A stretch of DNA of 64,000 bases from Maylandia zebra (taxonomy: Eukaryota; Chordata; Actinopteri; Cichliformes; Cichlidae): positions 22,728,560 to 22,792,559 of the forward strand of contig NC_135177.1 of the NCBI RefSeq assembly GCF_041146795.1, written 5' to 3'. The translations under genes and the position numbers were made by a program. Position 1 is the first letter of the stretch. Every line of letters begins with the position of its first letter. This document shows, piece by piece, positions 37,906-50,700 of the stretch. A model generated the notes under the pieces. The model saw nothing but the letters and a program-made list of their open reading frames with translations. It ran no database searches and had not been told where the DNA came from.

Positions 37906-38232
37906 CATTTCTTTAAACCTCATATTGAGGGTTATTGTAAAAAGCAACCAAATGCAAGATCATCACTTTGATCTTTCTATCTGCTTCATTTGTCATGGAA
38001 ACAGGCCTCACCTGATCATGAAACTGTGTATCAGTCAGTTATCCAATTACTTTTGAGCCTCTGAAAATGGGGGATTGTGTATAAAAAGGACTGTAATTCC
38101 AAAATATTTAATGTAATGCTATTTCATTTGTTGATGTCTGCAAGTACATCACTTGATTTAAAATGTACCGTGATGCTGCACAGAGGCAAAAGTACTATGT
38201 GACTGTCCAAATAATCCCGGGGGTTACTGTAT

Positions 38233-39373
38233 TTCCACAGTTTATGGCATTGGTCTATTCACACAGCAGTCCCTGTTGTAGTTACATCCATCCTTGCTTG
38301 AGCTTCCTTTAAACAATTTTGTGTTCGTATTTGCAGGAAAAACAAAAACCACGTTTGCCCGGATTGTATCCCGTTTCTTTCGCCTTTCTGTTTATGAGTG
38401 AAGACTGAGATATCTGCAGGTATCTCCTGGGATCAGTTTCCACCTTCGTCCTTCCCTCCTCTCTTTCACAGGCTGGGGGTGAAAACGGATGGTAGCAATG
38501 CTACAACTCTTCTAAGAGAGGTTTACTGTGTCACCTCTTCAGTCTTTGGGTTGCACTTGAGTGACAGCATGTGCTGTAAATCTTGTTTTTCCAGTATCGT
38601 TTCAACAAATTCACCACCTCATCAGACTTTTTAGTTGGATTCGCTGCTATTTACGTAGAGTCACTTTACTCGTTGTGTGTTTGTGTGTCTGTTAGTGGCA
38701 TCAGAATACAAGCAATCTGCATTTTTTTTGGTCAGGATCAAATTCCAAACCCTCTCAAGTGGATTGCCACTAAGGCATCATATCCTCTTTCTCCTCCTCA
38801 ACCCTTTTTTCCCTCCCTTTTCTTGACCATCTTGACCATCTTGTGCTCTCATCTTTCTGCCTCTTTCAGGCCATAAAGTGGCCCAAACGTCATGCTGCTG
38901 TGCAGGGGCACGTGGCACAGCAGATTGGAGGATTTCAATCTGCTCACTTCACTTGAGCAAGATTAAAAGAAAACAAAACAAAACTGTGTACAGCCACAAT
39001 TTCTTCCTTGTTGTCATCTATCTACACCTTGCGCTGAGAACTGAGATCCTACGCGGGTGTAATCTCCTGTAAAGGCCTCATGTCCTAAAGAGATGCCTGG
39101 GTGTCCTAATCTCAGGAACGGCCTGATTGTTACCAAACTCCTTATTAACTATGCATAGAGGACACGGTAGCCAAATGGAGCTCCGTGTGTCCATCAGTAA
39201 ATCTTATCTTCGGGACGAGGACGTTAGGTGTCAGCGCAGAGAGGAAAATCAGCCAAGACAGAAGAAGAGTTGGATGATACGTGACGAACTGAAGGAGGCA
39301 CTTTTATCGAAGCCAACAGATGAGAAGAGAACTGTGAAGCAGATAAACTTTGGATTTATTTGGATATTTCAAC
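38233..39373. other. Spacer upstream of the cortexin-like gene
   Basis: No protein-coding exon is supported. The pyrimidine-rich tract ending 'ctctttcag' at 38870 could be an acceptor for a 5' UTR exon of the cortexin-like gene. This is a guess by position. Confidence 0.35.
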
Positions 39374-39559
39374 ATGGACCCTCCAGCCCTCCCTGTGGCC
39401 AGGCTGGATGTGGATGTAGATCTCGGGTTTGCCCTCTTCTTCTTCTTCCTCCTCTGCTTTTTCTTGTTGGTGACCATCATCCGCTGTGCTCAGATGGTGC
39501 TGGACCCTTACAGCGCAATCTCTGAAACGACATACCAGGAGGAGGAAACGGAGGAGTGA
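39374..39559 (+). CDS. ctxnd2: Cortexin-domain microprotein (CTXND2-like)
   Basis: A single exon encodes 61 aa. An acidic N terminus (LDVDVDLGF) leads into one hydrophobic segment (about residues 18-37) rich in Phe and Leu. It is followed by IIRCAQMVLDPYSAI and an acidic tail EEETEE. The RC-x4-LDPYS signature just after the membrane span is the hallmark of cortexins, small single-pass membrane proteins. The short length and acidic ends fit the CTXND1/CTXND2 group better than the roughly 80-aa cortexins 1-3. Human CTXND2 is, from memory, also at 1q21.3, which supports orthology. I start at the Met at 39374; an in-frame Met at 39350 would add eight residues absent from relatives. Molecular function is unknown. 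Alternative: a CTXND1-like paralogue. Confidence 0.8.
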   Translation: MDPPALPVARLDVDVDLGFALFFFFLLCFFLLVTIIRCAQMVLDPYSAISETTYQEEETEE

Positions 39560-39603
39560 TGGAGACCAGAGACCGGTTCAAGCTGTACAGATGGGATAAC
39601 AGA

Positions 39604-39609
39604 AATAAA
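39604..39609 (+). promoter_or_regulatory. Likely poly(A) signal of the cortexin-like gene
   Basis: AATAAA 45 bp after the stop codon, giving a very short 3' UTR. Confidence 0.4.
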
Positions 39610-39619
39610 ATCCTACATG

Positions 39620-40499
39620 CCACAGAATATTTTCAGGCATTTTTTGTGAATGAGTGAGGGGGCTGAGCGGTTTGAGACCCTCTTTGAACTTTTATAAAGC
39701 TTCTACCCTACGGCAGCAGGATAGACTTATGCCAACAGCATCTGCACCTTCTAATCATGTAAGCGTCCATCTAAAATGTAGAACATGTTTCATAATGTGA
39801 TTTGTTGAAACATGCATTAGTGCCCCACATGTTTCTGTAAATATCTCATAGCTTTTTAATGCTAGGACAAATTATGAGGGGGAAAAACAGTTCAATAAGT
39901 CTCGGGTGATTCTTAAGAATGAAGTGGAATCTGTTCATTGTACCAGAAAGTACACTGTGAAAAGCTGCTTAATTGCAACAAAAGCAAATCCCCTCCCTTC
40001 CACGATAATAGAGCGCAGATGTTCTCAATGCAAAACAGATGTTCAGTTCATTCCCCAAATTCTGCCACACGATGTTTTTGAGCTGTTTGCGCAAACTCTC
40101 GTGCAAACGACTTATTATTGAAGAAATTGTGGAAGTAAGTTAGCTTGTAGCAGGTGTCAGTAAGTCGATGATGGTGTCTATGTGGAAGAAAAACTGAAAA
40201 GCTTCTCTTTGTCCACAGTGGTTTTTATAATAAACATGATGTGAATATTCAGCTCACATAGCCTTCCGGATGTATTTCACAAACTGACTTCACAATCTGT
40301 TAAAGCCAACCTTTAAAATTCTAGGTTTTTAATATTTTTCACAAGTTTATTGTTTTTGTTTCCTTTCGTTTAGTTTGTGTTACAGTGATGCTTTGCCGCT
40401 TCCAGCCACTCTTTCAAATACAGGAATTCACACCCAGTGATCCTGTCAGGAGAGACGAACTCATTCTAACAGTCCAAAGTTAATTATATAATTGCTTTG
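39620..40499. other. Spacer, no gene seen
   Basis: No exon or bounded repeat recognised between the cortexin-like gene and the Tc1-like relic. Confidence 0.5.
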
Positions 40500-41115
40500 C
40501 ACTCACCAGACACCTTATTAGGTACACCTTGCTACTACTGGGTTGGGTTGGACCCTCTTTTGTCTTCAGATCTACCTTAATTTTTCATGGCATAGATTCA
40601 ACAAGGTGCTGGAAACATTACTCTAAATTTTTATCCATCTTAATGTGATAGCATCGCACAGTTGCTGCTGATCCAGATTTGTTTACTGCAAATCAATGAG
40701 GCGAGTCTCCCATTTCATCACATCTCTATTGGACTGAGATCTGGTGACTATTTGAGTCATTTGAGTGCAGTGAACTCACTGTCAACTTTGTGATATGGTG
40801 TGTTATCCTGCTGGAAACAGCCATTGGAAAATTGGGTATACTGCAGTCACAAAGGAATTGGCAAGACCCAGGTAGGCTGTGGTATACAAACTATGCTCCG
40901 TTAATACTAAGGGGCACAAAGTGTGCCAAGAAAATATCCCCCACCCCATTACACCACCAGCAGCAGCCTACACTGTTGATAGAACACATGCTTTCATGTT
41001 GTGACCTTTCTTCTCCATTTGATGCTCAGTTTGAACTTCTGCATCTTGACCATATTATTGTGTGATATCTGGGTTATTTAGCAGTCTAACCAGCATACCT
41101 AATAAAGTGACCTGA
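40500..41115 (-). mobile_element. Tc1-like relic with both ends
   Basis: The left end 'caccttattaggtacacc' and the right end 'gcatacctaataaagtg' are inverted copies. Interior blocks such as 'caccaccagcagcagcc' and 'gttatcctgctggaaacagcc' correspond, on the minus strand, to the DDE part of a fish Tc1-like transposase. The N-terminal region is largely deleted and the frame is broken. Related fragments lie at 12885-13045, 54155-54425 and 60160-60925. Confidence 0.7.
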
Positions 41116-41772
41116 CGTAATTAAAACATTTCAAAGTTCCTGCATGGAAACACTCCATGAGATCGTTGTCTAAAGCAATTTCTGTGCACATTCACACAGT
41201 TAGCTGAATCACACATGCAGTGTTTGTAAAGCTTGACTGCACTTATACTAAAACGATGATGCAATTTTATTCATTAAATAAAAACGTTACAATGGCTTGA
41301 TTTTTTGTTTGTTTGTTTTAGGACTTTTGGAGCAGATTTTTTTTTTTTATCATGATGAAAAGAAGGCCTCTGGGAGTTTTGTGGTCCTCCCCAGGAAATT
41401 TCAACTCAGTGACCCTTCATTTTCGTAGTTTCTGGCCCTATTCAGTATATATTCATGATGGAAATGTCTGTATTTATGTAAAGAGAAACACAAAAACCAG
41501 GCAACGATTGAAAATATAACTGTTGTCCTAAATAAATCCGTTCTTTGTTTCATATTTTTATGGGATCTTGGAGGAGGGATATCTCTCTGCGTCCCGTGTG
41601 CCGGACTGCACTTTTCTTAAACCTGGGTAACCCGTTTGGGCGGGTTTGACCCGAACGTATCAAGCGAGCTAACACCGCCTACCTCGGTTTCCCTGACAAA
41701 CAAAGCATGCACTCCCCATTGTAGCTAGCCGGTAGCATTGGCTAGTTAGCCAAATATTTGGGAGCCAAGAGG
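41116..41772. other. setdb1 upstream and promoter region
   Basis: Sequence from about 41580 is CpG-richer ('cgtcccgtgtgccgg', 'gggcgggtttgacccgaacg') than the AT-rich spacer before it. This suggests the setdb1 promoter and 5' UTR lie in the last 200 bp. No TATA box at a convincing position. Confidence 0.4.
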
Positions 41773-44700
41773 ATGGAAACCGTTGAAGGGTGAGTCCTGT
41801 TTCTGAGAGAAATTTTACACGTAGGCGCAGGCGTTTCTTTGACTGCAGCTTCACGGCACGCAAGTTTGTTGGTTTTTCCAGTCGCAGGCTTCACTTATTC
41901 AGCAGATGAGACATTTTCTATGCTAGGCTAACGAGCTAGCCTGCGCTCCCGTGTGTCCTGCTCTTGTGTGGCTTCTCTCAGCTCCTCTGCAACTGAATAA
42001 AACGCAAATGCAGTTTTGACGGTCAGCAGCAAGGCTAGGGTAAAACTGGAAATAATTGAAATCATTTAAGTGGATTTTTAATTCAGTGCATCTCCCTGCA
42101 TGCTATCCAGTAGCAGCTTAGTGTATTCACTTATGCAGCTGCTGTATAATCATTTAAACTGGCGATTAAACATTTAACTTTAAAATAATTACATGTGCTA
42201 TTACTACAAACTGCTTCTTTCTTTGCTGCTTTTATCCGAACAGTAGGTTCTAATTTGAAGTAGCATATAAACAAAGCCAGCCGTGACATGTTATAGTCGC
42301 ATTTTCAACTCATGTGAGCATGCCCAGCATCAACTGCACCGTCAAATCAGTTTTAAAATTTGCTTCTCGCTGATGTTTTTAATTGTTCTGTCTTCGCCAC
42401 AGAGGAACATGTAGGCTTCTGTATGCTAAGGTGAAGCGAATGCTGCAAACATGCACTGCACAAGCATGCACACCAGCTCATATCTGCAGAAAACAGCATT
42501 TATGTTACCTGGAGTTATGAGCTTTGGCTGTGATTTCAGCTCCATTAGCTTATAGCTTACATGTGTATCCTTATCAGACACTTCCTCACAATCCAACAAA
42601 CTTTCCTGGTCAGTCTGAATTGGAGCCAACACTTTACAGTAGGCAAAGTTTCTCTCAGAAGGATCTCAGGTTTCCAGGTGTCTCTTTAACTTCCTCGGTA
42701 CCGTGTTGACTGTTGGAGTAGTTCCTCTTGACAGTTTGTGTGTATGTGGTTTTCTCCACACAAGAGGATGATCAGTTTCACCTCCTCACAGTGTTATTCT
42801 CTTCTGTATCAAGTTTAAGGTGTCAGTCAGGGCCTTTGGTGTGTAGTAACACAGTGAATTTAAATTTCATTCATGACTTTCTGTGCAGTTACAGTATTAC
42901 TGTTTGGTTGACACAAATTTCCCAGGCACAGCTGGACTCGCCTCAAAGAGCACCTGAGTGCTGATAGAGACGGAGGATCAGAGATGCACTGGTGGTTACT
43001 GTTTGTGTGTGTGTTGATGTGATAAATGTGGTACTTTATAGGCGTGATCATGAAAAACAGCACATTACAAACTCAGTAATGTAATAGTTACATATGGAAA
43101 CTCAATTTTTGTTGCACAAGTAAATGATTAACTACACATAAGCGAATTTCCTCAGTATTTGTTATGTGTCATGTGTCTGAAAGAAAAAAAGCAACATATC
43201 AGCTGAAATATCAGAATATTCTAGTTTTTATCACCAAATATCAATGTCAGTCTTGAAAAATCCTACGTTGTGTGCGAGAGAACGTTAACGGGCAAATGTA
43301 AAGGAATCTTTGGAAGAAGGAGTAATAAATACACACCGACATGTTTCTGTGCTCCTTTCTCAGAATGGAGGTGGACGGCTGGGACTCCAGTCTGGAGGAA
43401 GAGTTGGGTGTTTCTTTGGACGAGCTGAAGAAATGGATTGAAGAAGCTGTGGAGAAGAGCGAGATTGTGCAGAAGAAAAAGACTCAGTTGTCAGAACTGA
43501 AGGAATGGGTGGAGCAGAAAGAGGAGGAGGAGGCTCGGACAGAGAAGCTTCTCCGTGATGCCAACCAGTGAGCGGGAATTAAGATATTTCTTTTATTTTC
43601 ATCAAACGCTGTGTCTTTATTGGTCTACAAACGAACTCTTCTACACTTTCCGCTCACTTCTTTCCTCCCTCCTCTTCCTCAGGTCTGTACTGGAGTGTGA
43701 GAAACTGGTGAAGGCAACTTACCGAAAGAACGGCCTCGTCTACCGAGAGAGCAGCTCGGAGGACGAGGGAGGCGGAGCCATGTTGTCCTCTGAAGTCATC
43801 GAGATAGACGATGACGACGACGATGACGTTATTGCTGTTGGCTGTTGTAAGTCGGGCTGTTTAGTTATGAATATGCATGTATGTAATGGAGTGATTATGC
43901 CTAATAATTATTTGTTTTTCTTCCATCCTTCATTTTCAGTGGTTCCGCCGAAGAAGCCTCTAACTCCAGTCAAAGATCCAGTGGTGAGAGCATTGCTGTA
44001 TTGATCTGTTATATCTGTCTGTTTGAGGAGAGTTGATCGGTTGAATTATTTTCATTTTGCTGATTGATAGCTCTTAGCTGGTTCAGTTTTTCCTGACATC
44101 TAACAAATGGATTGGTGGACGTGACCAATAAAGCCTCTGAGAAAAGCAAAACACTGTCTCTCTTGCTGGATTTAATCCAGATTAACCGAAACAATTTCCT
44201 TCATAGCTTGTCACTAATTTTTTATTTTATAACTAGAAAAAGAGCTTCTAGGACAGCCTGTCTGATCTGTCATTAGGCAAGAGGTAGAGTACACCTCGGA
44301 CAGGACCAGAGATTTTCCTGCATGTGAACAACTTTGGGAAAAGAAAATCACCTGGACAGTGGTTAAAAAAAAATATAGTTCCACATATTAAGTGGAGTTT
44401 TAGCCAGACTTAAAATACATTTTTGTTTATCAAACTGACAAGAAAAAAACTTTTCCTTCAATAGACATTACCAGTCGTGCTCACACGCACCATCCCCCAA
44501 AGCCCCATTTTAAGCTAAAGTGTCTTTTTTATTTCTAATGCCAGGTAAAGGAAACTTCCACAGTGCTGCAGAAAACCTCCCAGCAGGTGCAGAAATTGGT
44601 CCAAATGGTCAGCAAGCCACCACTCAGTGCGGCATTGCTCCGTTCCCCAGTACCGCCCTCAACTCAGTCAGGTAAACACACTGAAGTGCTGCTGCGTTCT

Positions 44701-47700
44701 TCAGGCTTTTGTTGAAATACTGATTCTAATGTGTTTTGCTCTTCTGCCCTTTAGGTAGCCACAGCTCACCACCTGCCGTGTTTATATCTCAAGCATCTCA
44801 GTCTGCAGGCCAACCAAACCCCAAAATGCCAGAAGATGAGCTCAGAATCTGGATGAGCATTCTGGGAAAGAAGCGCACCAAGACGTGGCACAAAGGCACC
44901 CTCGTTGCTATCAACCCAGTTGGTGTGTTATCATTTTCCTTTTCTGCCAGGTTCTTACTCCATGGGCTGTGTCTGCTTTGTCTTTAATGCTCCACACCCT
45001 CTGTCTGTCTTCAGGAAATGGTACATTCAAGTATAAAGTCAAGTTTGATAAAGGCAAGAGTCTGCTGTCTGGAAATCATGTGGCTTTTGACTATAACCCT
45101 ACCCTGGAGAGTCTGTACGTTGGTGCTCGTGTAGTCGCCAAGTATAAGGATGGAAACCTGGTGTGGCTCTATGCTGGAATAGTAGCAGAGATGCCCAACA
45201 ACAAGAACCGCATGAGGTGGGTTAGATGGTCAAAAATCTGAAGAGCTGTGGGGTGCTGATTGCCTGGGTTTCTTTATAAAGGCCTTTGCACATGTTTCAG
45301 GTTTCTGATCTTCTTTGATGATGGGTATGCTTCATATGTGACGCTGCCTGAGCTCTACCCAGTTTGCCGACCATGTAAGAGCCCTTCTCTCAAATTTTTT
45401 TGTTTATCTAAAAGAGAAAATAAGTAGCACTTACTGGAATATTTGATTTTTAAGAGTTTTTGTTCTGGTTTTTACAGTAAGGCATACTTGGGAGGACATA
45501 GAGGATGCATCATGTCGAGATTTTATCGAGGAATACATAACTGCATATCCCAGCAGGCCAATGGTTCTCCTAAAGGTTGGCCAGATAATCAAGACAGAGT
45601 GGGAGGGAACGTGGTGGAAGAGCAAAGTGGAGGAGGTGGATGGCAGCTTGGTGAAGATCCTCTTCTTGGTATGTTTGCACTATAAATAGCACTGATTTAG
45701 TCAATGATCAATCAATCTTTATTCCTGACTCGTAGTCAATGGAAACAATAAGTCACACAGCACAGAAACTAGATAAAAAAACAAATGCATCCAAATTCTC
45801 TCACATCTCACTTGCAATGACCCATCTCTGCATTAAAAAATCTATATACTTTACTACCCTACTTAATTTACCTAAGAGGATGTTTGCTTGTGCATAGTGC
45901 AAAGTCGCCTGTAAATCATACTTGCCAGAGCAATATAGGCTGGCACAGGCCTAATTCTATGATAGCGGAGAGTTTTCTCCAAAGAGCCATTTATGAGCAA
46001 TATTTGGCCAAAACAAATCTGCATGGACTTGCAAAATGTAATGATGTATAAGATAAGATCAGATTAATAAAAGGGATAAATGGTTAAATCCCCCATTTAA
46101 TTACTCTGCAGTGAAATATTTGAGTTTGAATTCTTCTAATTAAAACTTTGCTACTAGATAAAATGCATCAGCCTAAAACGCACACTACTTTCAATTTAAT
46201 TTTGACTAAAGTTCAGCTTAGTCCGTGAGGCAGTCGGCTTCTTTTTTCTTCAGCTGCATACGGCATTCAACCTTTCAACATGTAAACGATGATAAAAATG
46301 ACATTTGCTAATAATTACAAATTAATTATTGCCATTATTGTGAATAGAGGTGTATCATGGCACGCCTCCTTATGGATTTACAAATGAAAACTACACCGTT
46401 TGAGTCCTTGATTAAAAAGTCACCAGACACCTTAGCAGCTGGGAGGCTAAACTGTCTGTGTTGCCCGCTGTTGACAGGATGATAAGAGGAGTGAGTGGAT
46501 CTACAGAGGCTCCACCAGGCTGGAGCCGATGTTCAATCTGAAGATGACCACAGCCAACACCCAGGAGAAGAAGCTAGCTGGCCAGCAGAGGACAAGACCT
46601 AACATGGGTAAAAACCCAAGCGTTCACCACTCACTAGCGATTTTCTGTTTGTGCTTCTTTCTAATTTGACTTGTTCCGTTTTTCTGTCTGCAGGGGCGTT
46701 GAGGAGCAAAGGCCCAGTAGTTCAGTACACCAGTGACGGGCATGTTGGAGCGTCTCCGGTCAAAGCGCCGCAGCCCTCGACCAGCCAGAGTTCACCAACA
46801 GCACAGCTTCAGCAGCGCCCACAGCCGCTGCAACCTCAACAAAGCCCTCAGCCCGCGCTTCCTCCACAGCCTCTGCCACAGTGAGTGATGCTTATAAACA
46901 TGTCGGCTTTATTCGGCTCAAAAAAAGTAAAAGTTGAGGGAAATTTAGAGTTGGAGCTTCATGCCAGTTTGAATTAAAACAAGAATCTTGTAAAGTAAGT
47001 AAAACGTATAATAAGAAGCCGAGAAACTCTTAATTCATGTGAGATAACAATTCCATTTTATTAGATTTATAATATTTTACAAAGCGTTTTATTTGCTGAT
47101 TGCAATGTTGCAGATTTTAATGAGGTTTTTATTTCACCAACATGATGTGACATGTTTCTAAATGAAAAGAAATGTGTGGGTGGGATTGTTACATGGTGTG
47201 ACTCGCTTCCTCAGTCAGCATGGGATTAGATTTATGTATTTGTACTTGAGCTCAAAAGAGAACACAAATCTTTTTAGATTAACAGGATTATCAGCAGGTG
47301 GGCGAGGTGGTACTGTCACATCATGTCAACAAGGTTTGTGGTTTGAGCCTCCTGATTGGTCGGTGTCTTTCTGTGTGGGTTTCCTCCCAGAGATAGGGTG
47401 GAAAGAAAAACTAGAAAACAGATATAATGAACCCAAGAGAGTCCAAGATACCACCATTTAAATGACTACCATAATATAAGGATAGTAGTTATTGTTATTA
47501 TTATTATTATTTTACATTATTTGAATCATTTCCTACAAAAAATAATGACCCTAATTTTATTCTCCATGGGCCAAATTTACTAAAGGGGGTAAAATGGCAA
47601 ACACAATCCCCAAATTGCGCTTGTAGGTGTGGTTAGTTTTACAGATAATTTATAAAAGTTGTGCTTTTTTTGTAATTAAATTTCTCGTAAATCTGCCCTC

Positions 47701-50700
47701 ACATCTCCATACCAAACATCATAGAGCAATCGCTGTCTGGTCAGCTATGTTCGAATACGTGTTGGGACATCATGAGTCTGGAGTTTTAAAGTGAAAGATA
47801 AAGGTTTAAAAGTTTGCAGCAAATAAATTGACCTAAAGAACAGCTGAAGGACTGATGAGCGTATGCAAACTCCCAAGAATTGCTTCTCCTCCTAAAATAT
47901 TGATCAGATTTTATTAAAACTTGTTAGTAAAACACATTGAATGCCTAATGAATTTTCACCTATCCAGGTCACTTTAATCGTTTTACAGCCAGTAACCTGT
48001 GAACTGTGATGGCTTAACCTAGATGGGCTAGCTGCTTATTAAGGGATGATGTTTAAAGGTTCAGATGAGTTACACAGCTCTGCCCGTGTAACTCATCTGA
48101 ACCTTTAAACATCATCCCTTAAGAAGCAGCTAATATTAAGAATCAAAGTATAGAAATGCAGAGGGGTTGGATTGTTTTTTCCTTTAACTGACTATTTGTG
48201 CATTTTTCCCCCTGTTCACTGACTTGAAGGAATAAACATCAGATGGCCCGAAAGAGTACTTCTCCATTTGTTCCTGGGGTGGGCGGCACACATGCCTCTA
48301 AAGTCACGCAGTCTCTTACATCCACTAACAGCAACCTCTCAGGGTGAGTTCACCTTGTGTTCATTAAACTAGCCATGTTTTTCAGCACAGAAAGCATTAA
48401 CTTCACTCTCTGTCTTTTCCCTGTTTGCCTGTCAATCCACAGCGGAAGAGCGCTGAATGCCCCAAACCCTGTGGCGCCCACGTTCACACAAACGTATCAG
48501 AGACAAATGACCCCGCTGACTACAGTCCCTGCTGCTATTCCCCACGCAGTGGCCCAGGTCCCACACCAGCCGGCGTATCGCGCCCCGACCGACCGCATCT
48601 TCTATCTGGCGCACACATGTCAGCCTGCCTGTCTGAAGCGCGTCCGGCCCGCAACAACAAGCATGCACAGAGGGAAGAACCCGCTCCTCACACCTTTGCT
48701 GTATGACTTCAGACGCATGACGGGACGGCGCAAAGTCAACCGCAAGGTGATAAGGAACATCAACATGATTGACGACTTTCAAATGTATTTCTTTTTTTTT
48801 TGTATTTATAGGTAACCCTTACCTTTTGCATGTCCACTCCTCAGATGTCTTTCCACGTCATCTACAAGGCTCCGTGTGGACTTTGCTTGCGTAACATGGC
48901 CGAGATCCAGCAGTACCTCTTCCAGACGAACTGTGACTTTATATTCTTAGAGATGTTTTGCCTGGACCCCTACGTGCTCGTCGATCGTCCCTTCCAGCCA
49001 CAAAGGCCCTTTTATTACATTCCAGACATCACGGCAGGAAAGGAGGATATTCCACTTTCCTGTGTCAATGAGATTGATAACAGCTCTGCTCCTGAAGTAA
49101 CTTACAGTAAGAACAACACTGAAATCATAATAAAGGGACAGAGACTGTTTTTCTGTTGAGGGTGGGATTTTGGGTTTAAGGACAAATCTTTGTTTTAAAT
49201 GGCAACTAACAGAGCATTTTCAGTGGTCTTGGAAAGTAGTAGGTGTACATATGAGATGATGACATATGAGCCAAGACACAACACCAACAAAGTCATTTTT
49301 AATTTGGTTATAACATCAATTTTCATTCATTATGACACCCTACATTCTCATTACAGTATACTGTTAACAGGGTTACTGAAAATCTAAGTCGAGTAAAGCA
49401 CAAGTTTTCACAGAATGCATAGTGTCGTATGAAAACTTAAGTATGCACTTACTGCTCCCATAGGAGGTAAGAGCGAAAAGGCTATCACTGTTCTGATGCA
49501 GATGATCCCAAGTACAGGAACAAATCTGCAACAGAATGGCTGAAAAAGAAAAACAACAAGCAGTGATGCTGTGTCGCAGTGAAATACAGGCAAACCTCAA
49601 AGAACTGAAGCAATACTGGAAACATGAGTGGGCCAAAATTCTTCCACATAGATGTCAGGGACTGATGACGTCATAGAAAAACAAGAAGCAACAAGTTATT
49701 GCTGATAAAGGTGGTTCTAGTCGCTATTGATTCATCTGTTGTGTTAAGTTTTTCACAAAAAAGTGAACCACGATGTGAAATACACTACAGGTTAACAAAA
49801 AATGAATAAATTATGCATAATATGTGGATAAAAACCCTTTAGGAAAACTTTATGATTTCTTGTGATATTATATGATGTGATGTTCACTTTTTCGACTGTG
49901 ATTTTCTTTTGAAGTCAATAACTCAGCAGCTCATACTAAGACTTAATGTGAAGAGTACTGTTAATGTGAAAATTCATTTTTAAAAATGACTCCGACACCA
50001 CATTAATGCAAAGTTACTTTGTAATGACAGGCTAATAGATCATGTTGTCCTCTCTTTAAGGTAAAGAGCGTATTCCTGAAGATGGCGTGTTTATCAACAC
50101 CAGTGCAGACTTCCTTGTCGGCTGCGATTGCACCGACGGCTGTCAGGACAAGTTAGTGAAGCAGCTTTTTCTTTCTTTCTCTTTTTCATATTTTTCCCAC
50201 TTCTAGAGCTCTGAGGATGTGTCTTTGAGTTTTAATACCTGTTATCACATAATTACAGATCCAAATGCTCCTGCCACCAGCTGACCCTTCAGGCTACAGG
50301 TTGTACACCGGGGGGACAGATCAACCCAAACGCAGGATATTCGTACAAACGATTGGAGGAGTGCCTGCCCACAGGGTGAGACACTGAACAACAATACTGA
50401 ACCCTCATTCCCCTTAGTACCTCACGAGACCATAATTACTGTTGAGTTTATTGGGCCGTCTTTCTTCAGAGGCACTTATCTCTTCTTTCTTCTTGTTACC
50501 CGTTCTCTCTCTCAGGATCTATGAGTGTAATAAAAGATGCAAATGTAACGCTCAGATGTGCACCAACCGGCTGGTGCAGCACGGCCTGCAGGTCCGTCTC
50601 CAACTCTTCAAGACCCAGAACAAAGGCTGGGGAATCAGATGTCTGGATGATGTAGCTAAAGGCTCATTTGTGTGCATTTATGCTGGTGAGGCAGCGTACT

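Larger units (their letters stand above)
36440..38232 (-). mobile_element. Tc1-like element split by two later insertions
   Basis: The left part (about 36440-36900) and the right part (about 37910-38232) read as two pieces of one remembered fish Tc1-like family. Cues are 'gcagtcacatcatcaataaa' on the left, and 'ccaattacttttgagcc' and 'gtgactgtccaaataat' on the right. Between them lie a LINE 3' end (36925-37560) and a tRNA SINE (37643-37905). No intact transposase remains. Outer limits are approximate. Confidence 0.6.

Noticed and set aside
39127-39525. 132-codon frame overlapping the cortexin-like gene
   Set aside because: Different frame with no recognisable domain; the cortexin signature is in the other frame.
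48432-48782. 116-codon minus-strand frame
   Set aside because: Antisense shadow of setdb1 exon 13, whose sense frame is clearly conserved.
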